Assembly: GCA_024362935.1 (NCBI GenBank)
Contig: JANCRA010000006.1
Location: forward strand, 30,249,924 to 30,313,923
Direction of reading: 5' to 3'
Length of the DNA stretch: 64,000 bases
Origin: Setophaga petechia
Lineage: Eukaryota; Chordata; Aves; Passeriformes; Parulidae
Of the stretch, positions 41,201 to 47,200 are shown one piece after another. The notes under the pieces were generated by a model. That model had not been told where the DNA came from. It searched no databases and worked only from the letters and a program-made list of their open reading frames with translations. The translations under genes and the position numbers were made by a program. Positions within the stretch are counted from its first letter, which is position 1. Each line of letters starts with the position of its first letter.

Positions 41201-44200
41201 TGAGAGCTCAGCTGTAGAGGAAAGCCCCGAGCCCACTGTGGCCACTGAGGTAAAGGAGATGAGCACAAGAGAGCCTGTTGCTACCCCAGTGATTCCAAAG
41301 CCTACAGAGACTGTTGTGCAGCCTGACAGCACGGTGGATGTGGTAGCCAGTGATGCTGTGGAAGGGAAGGAGAGCACTCCAGAGGTGCAGAAACCTGCTG
41401 TGCCTCCTGCTGAGCCTGCCCTGCCTGCCGAGACAAAGGAGGAGGAGCAGGCGGCCGAGGAGGCTCTGCTGGCACTCCCGGGCTCAGGGGGACCCCAGAG
41501 AACAGCCACAGATTTCTATGCTGAGCTGCAGAACTCCACAGAGCTGGGCTACACCAACGGGAACCTGGTTCATGGATCCAACCAGAAGGAATCCGTCTTC
41601 ATGCGCCTCAACAACCGCATCAAGGCCCTGGAGGTCAACATGTCCCTCAGCAGCCGCTACCTGGAGGAGCTCAGTCAGAGGTGAGGCTGAGCAGGGCTGG
41701 GGGGAGCCCAGGCTGTGAGGTACAGGTCAGTTTGGGCAGGGGGAAGCCCAGGCTGTGAGGTGCAGGGGAGCCTGGGCACAGGGTACATTGTAAGGGCTGG
41801 GGGGAACCCAGGCTGTGAGGTACAGGGGTACATTGTAAGGGCTGGGGGGAGCCCAGGCTGTGAGGTACAGGGGTACATTGTAAGGGCGGAGAGGAGCCCA
41901 GGCTGTGAGGTACAGGTCAGTTTGGGCAGGGGGAAGCCCAGGCTGTGAGGTGCAGGGGGGCCTGGGCACAGGGTACATTGTAAGGGCTGGGGGGAACCCA
42001 GGCTGTGAGGTGCAGGGGGACATTGTAAGGGCTGGGGGGAACCCAGGCTGTGAGGTACAGGGGGTACATTGTAAGGGCTGAGAGGAGCCCAGGCTGTGAG
42101 GTGCAGGGGGACATTGTAAGGGCTGGGGGGAACCCAGGCTGTGAGGTGCAGGGGGACATTGTAAGGGCTGGGGGGAACCCAGGCTGTGAGGTACAGGGGG
42201 TACATTTAAATTGTAAGGGCTGATCTCTCAGGGCTGTTCAGGTCTGATCCAGCCAGCTTTGGCCCCTCAGCCCCTCACAGCCTTACAAGGACAAAAGTAA
42301 AAGACTCAAGGAGCTCTTTCCTTTCAGGACAGAGCTCCACTTTAGTCCTGGATAGGAGCCTCTCTGTCCCTGGGGGGAAAGAGACCAGAGGGTCTCGTCC
42401 CAGGAGATTTTAAACCCAGGGGAAGGGGGCAAAGGAGAGGGGCCACAGGCAAGAGGATAGAGGTGATGTGAGGGACTGACCCAGGACAAGACCACCTCCA
42501 CTGGGGCTTAGGGGAGAGGGTGTGTGTGGAGCAAACCCTGTGAACTATTCAGTGCAAAATAATAACACCACCCAGTGCAAAACAATAACTAAAGAAACCA
42601 CCTAGTGCAGTAAATCACAAATTAAAGCTTTATGGAAAGCTGAGGAAAGGACCCAAGCCCAGGTGGCTGTTGGAGTTACCCTGGGTGAATCAGGGCTTCT
42701 TCCCTCTTTGTGTTTCAGACAAAATCCTGTTTGTTTTACTTTGAGGGGTATTGCTGTGGGTTTTTTAAAAGGATGCAGTGTTGTCAGGATGTAGGCACTA
42801 ATCCTGTCCATAATTCTGTCTACAAAAGGGCACATCCTTCTGTTACTGTTGAACTGAATGTCACACACCTACAATGCCTTTTTTATTAAATTGTTTCCAC
42901 TTAAACTACCCTGTTATCTGTGATAACTCCGGTTGAATAAGTGGCTGTGGAGAGGGAACCAAGGGTTTCCTGTGAAGGATATCTCTGTGTATTGGTGCTT
43001 ATCTGTGGTGCTCCTTAGCTACAGGAGAGTGGGGAAATGTGCCCATTTCAGAATTGGTTCCAGGGAAGGGGCTCACAGTTATATTTATTGTGCAGAGTGA
43101 ATTCAGTAATAGATTGGACCATAACCTTGGGGGAAAAAACCAAAACAAAAGGGACATCTGTTTTATTTGTGAAGCTTAAAAGCAGGTACCACTTGATGTT
43201 TAAATAAAGCTCTTTAGGCAAAGAGAAGGTTTTTACTGGCATAATCATGTTTTAGACTTAAAGACAAGTCTAAGCTGAGGAGTTTTGTGCACTAATATTT
43301 CAGCCTTAAACACTTTTTGTTTTAGGTACCGAAAACAAATGGAAGAAATGCAGAAGGCTTTCAATAAAACAATAATAAAACTCCAGAACACCTCAAGAAT
43401 AGCAGAAGAGCAGGTATGATTTGTTTGGAGTATTGAGGTGTTTTCCTAGTTAGAAGGACTTGCTTTTAATGAAGAGTTACACAGAGGTACAGAATCTTCT
43501 TTCAGCTGAGCTGTATATCTGCCTTTTAAGAGCATCCATTCCATGCTTCCCTGTTTTTCTCCATTATAAAATTTTTAGACATGTTCTCAGTTGTTTCAGA
43601 ATAAAACCATTTTATGATTTTGTACTTGAAGAAAAGATCAGTTGTCAGCTGGTAATGGCTACAACTCTTCAATGTCTTTGTCAATGAAAAAGTTACCCAG
43701 GTCAGTTCCAGCCCTTCTTGGTTGTAACTGCCCTCAAAACAATTTTTTTAACTTGATTCATTTTTCATATCTGATTTAAAGTATCGATAAACAGTTTCCC
43801 TGCTGCTGAAGAGAATGAGCCTATGGAAAGGCAGAGGGGTACAGTTAATAGCTTAGGCTAAATCTGCATTTTAAAATGCTGTACATGTAACAAAAACTTC
43901 ATTCTTGAAAATGTGAATTTTCCCTGCTCTGCCATCTTGGCTTTCCTGAGCAGCTGTGAAATAGAGCAGTAACTGCTGTGCTGAACATTCACTAAAGCAG
44001 CTGTGCACATGGCATGGCAGACTTGATCCCAGACTGTCTGAAAGCTTCTGAAGTGCAGCCCCAGGCCTGGAGTTTCTTCATCTGTGAACAGTGATGGAAA
44101 TGGCAGCTTTCATATGTTGCTTTTTCTGGGTTGGATTTGATTTTTTTGAAGAGTATCAGTGGTGGTCAGTCTGAGGTTAGTCTATTCCTTAATTTCTCAT

Positions 44201-47200
44201 AGGGCAGAGCCCTGTTAGGGCTCTTGCAGGCAGCAGCTGTTAGCTGGGAAGGAGCCATTCCTGGCTGCTGTGGGCTGCTGTGCTGTGCCTCAGCCTTGGG
44301 CTGGAGCTGTGTGTGTGATCTGTGGGTCCTGACAGTGACTGTGCCCGTGGTGAGGACAGCACACGTGTCTCTGATGAGGTGCACTTGGCATGGTGTTAGG
44401 CAATGTTAGCTGACAAACAGAGATGTTCTGTGAGCACTGTGTTGTGCAGGCTGTGCTGAGTGCCTTGCTGTGTGACACAGACAGGACACTAAAGCTGTGG
44501 CATGAGGGCAGGTGGCAGTGGAGCCTGGCACTGACAGCATGCCCGTGACTGTTGTCCACAGGACCAGCGGCAGACAGAGGCCATCCAGCTGCTGCAGGCA
44601 CAGCTCACCAACATGACCCAGCTGGCTTCCAACCTGTCAGCCACCGTGGCAGAGCTGAAACGTGAGGTAATCACAGTCCAGAGGAAATGGGTGCATAAAC
44701 ACATCTCTGTTTGAGGAGACCACAGTCTTCAAATGGAGATTTTAATTGTCTGCTGTGTTGCTTCCAGCCTACTCTGTCTGAAACTTCTAGCTGCAGATTG
44801 GAGTAACATGAGCAAAACTGGTCATAGTAACTGCAGCCCCCCTAGCCCCATGAGTGTAGTCTGAGCCAAGGCACCCTTCTCCTTTCCCTACTGGCTGTTG
44901 TCATCTTTAGAGATTAGGGAAATCTTGGCAACAGTATTAGGAACATTTTCTCTCCAATGTTTATGTTCTGCCTGCCTGACATTTCCAGCAGCACCATAAA
45001 CATGATCTTTTATATTTTGTGGATATTGCCAAAGACCTCCCTTGAGCTAACACGCTTGGTGAGGCTCCTCCTTTGATGCCTGGCTGGCTGAGCTCCTGTT
45101 TGAGTGCTGTGGTCAGTGAAACCACATTGAATCAAGTGATTATCATGGGATTTTGTGAAGTACTGCTGTGTCAGTTGATCAAAAGTACACTTTAGATTTG
45201 CCATAGGGTTGCATCCATGTCAACTGTGAAGTTATTTTCTGAGCCTGGTTTCTTATGGGAAGTTTGTTGCTTTCAGGGAGGTTGGGATGCTGTGTGCAGG
45301 GGGTGGCAGCTTCTGTAGTTGTGCTGATATTGGAGGCAGGGGAATCTTGTCCTGTTATCAGCCCTCACTCCTGAATGCTGCACAGCCAATAGACTGCATC
45401 AAACCTCTGAAAAATTACTGAAACATGAGCAGGTGCTTAGTGAAACTAAAGAAAAGTGAGTTGAGAACATAGCATTTGTCTTTTAGAGCTTAGAACATAA
45501 GAATGGCAGTGTCATGGAATTGTGTCCAATCCCTGCAGGTTTCTGACCGCCAGACTTACCTGGTGATTTCTCTGGTTCTCTGCCTCATCCTGGGCTTGGT
45601 GCTTTTTGTGCAGCGCTGCAGGAGCCCTTCTCAGTTCTGTGAAGATTACCTCTCAAAAATTCCCAAAAGCAATCACTACCCTAGCCCCAAAAGGTAATGT
45701 ATTTATATCTGAAACCTAATTGTTCTTGCAGCTTTCATTAATGTTTCCTAAGTCTGCTGGTACTGGTGCATCTGCTTTAATTCTGAGTTTTCTTTCTGCA
45801 CACTCAGAACTGATAGCAAAGGTATCTATGAGTTATCTCTATGATAACTCTCTCCTAGGAGCATTTTGGGGCTCCTGTACTTGAAAAACATGCCTTGATA
45901 ACTTGTAGCAAACACAGCACTGTGTCTGATTGCCAGGCTTTTTTGGGCACCTCAGCAGACAGTTCTGTCTTTCTGCCAGGAATGACTTTTCATGAGAAAT
46001 GTACTGAGAAAAATGTATTAAAAAAGCTTTCTGGAATTTCCTAGGTGTTTCTCCTCCTATGATGATATGAATTTGAAAAGAAGAACTTCCCTTCCACTGG
46101 TCAGATCCCAGTCTTTTCAGCTAGCTGGTAAAGAAGGTATTATTCATATCATACATCTGGTCTGTGCTGTTGCTCTTAGTGCTGCACATTGTGTGTGTGT
46201 GTGTGTTCTAGAACATAAGGTGGTTTGTGAACAAGTTACAGAATACTCACAGAACTGTGCTGAATTATGATAAAACCTTAAATGCAGTTTTTGCTACAGA
46301 TCTCTTCTGCTTTGCAGATGGTTTTTTAGGGTTAGGAACAATCAGTGCAGGCACTCAGGTTTGCAAAGCTGTGAATCTTGCAGAAAGGAGTTTTTTTTTT
46401 TCTCTTGGAAATGCCAGACGTGGGAAGTCTGAGTGTCCTACTTTGCTGAAGTCCTGATAGCCTATGTTTGAAACTTGGCAGATATTTAAGTTTCAAATTT
46501 AGCAACTTCAGTAAGAAAACTTAGACCATTTATCTTGGCTTGGGTATGAGGAATGATGTGATCTTTGCAGTATTCATGGTAGATTTGGGACAGCTGAATT
46601 TTGATTTCTTAGGCCATGAGTGCCATGCAAAAGCAAGTGTTGCAGATGATAGTAACTGGCAAATGTGCTGCTGACACAGCTCTTCTGGGTGCAGCAAACT
46701 GGCCTCACAGGTTTGTTCTGTGAATAAAACTCCATTAAAACTCTGGAGTTGGCAGTGTGATGCCATGACCACTAGCTAAGGCCTAGACTATTATTTTTCA
46801 AAACAACACTTGTCCCAAATTCTCCCTGCTGGTCTCAGGTCAGTGTGAACATCTGCCTTGTTGTGTTCTGAGTGTGTCAGGCTGTACATGGCACACTCTT
46901 ACCCTGGGAGCAGTTTGTTTGCCTAGACTGCAGCACTCACTGACCCCTCCTTTCCCCCAGAGGATGTTCTTTGCACCTCTGCCATGGCCACAGCTGTGAG
47001 GAGGCCAGGGCTTTTCAGGTGTGTGTCACTGACAGCTGCCACAACAGCACTGGGGGATTCTCTGTGTGCTGACTTCACTTACAGTGCTTGTGTTGTGCCT
47101 CCTCAACTTACAAAGGGAGAGAGGGGGAAATGTGCCTGCTCAGGGGAATATTTTGTCATGCTGTGTTTAGTTGGGGCTGTGCTGCTCTAGAGCTGGCAGA

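Noticed and set aside
40494..41509. Minus-strand open frames opposite SUCO exon 18
   Set aside because: They are shadows of the long coding exon on the + strand.
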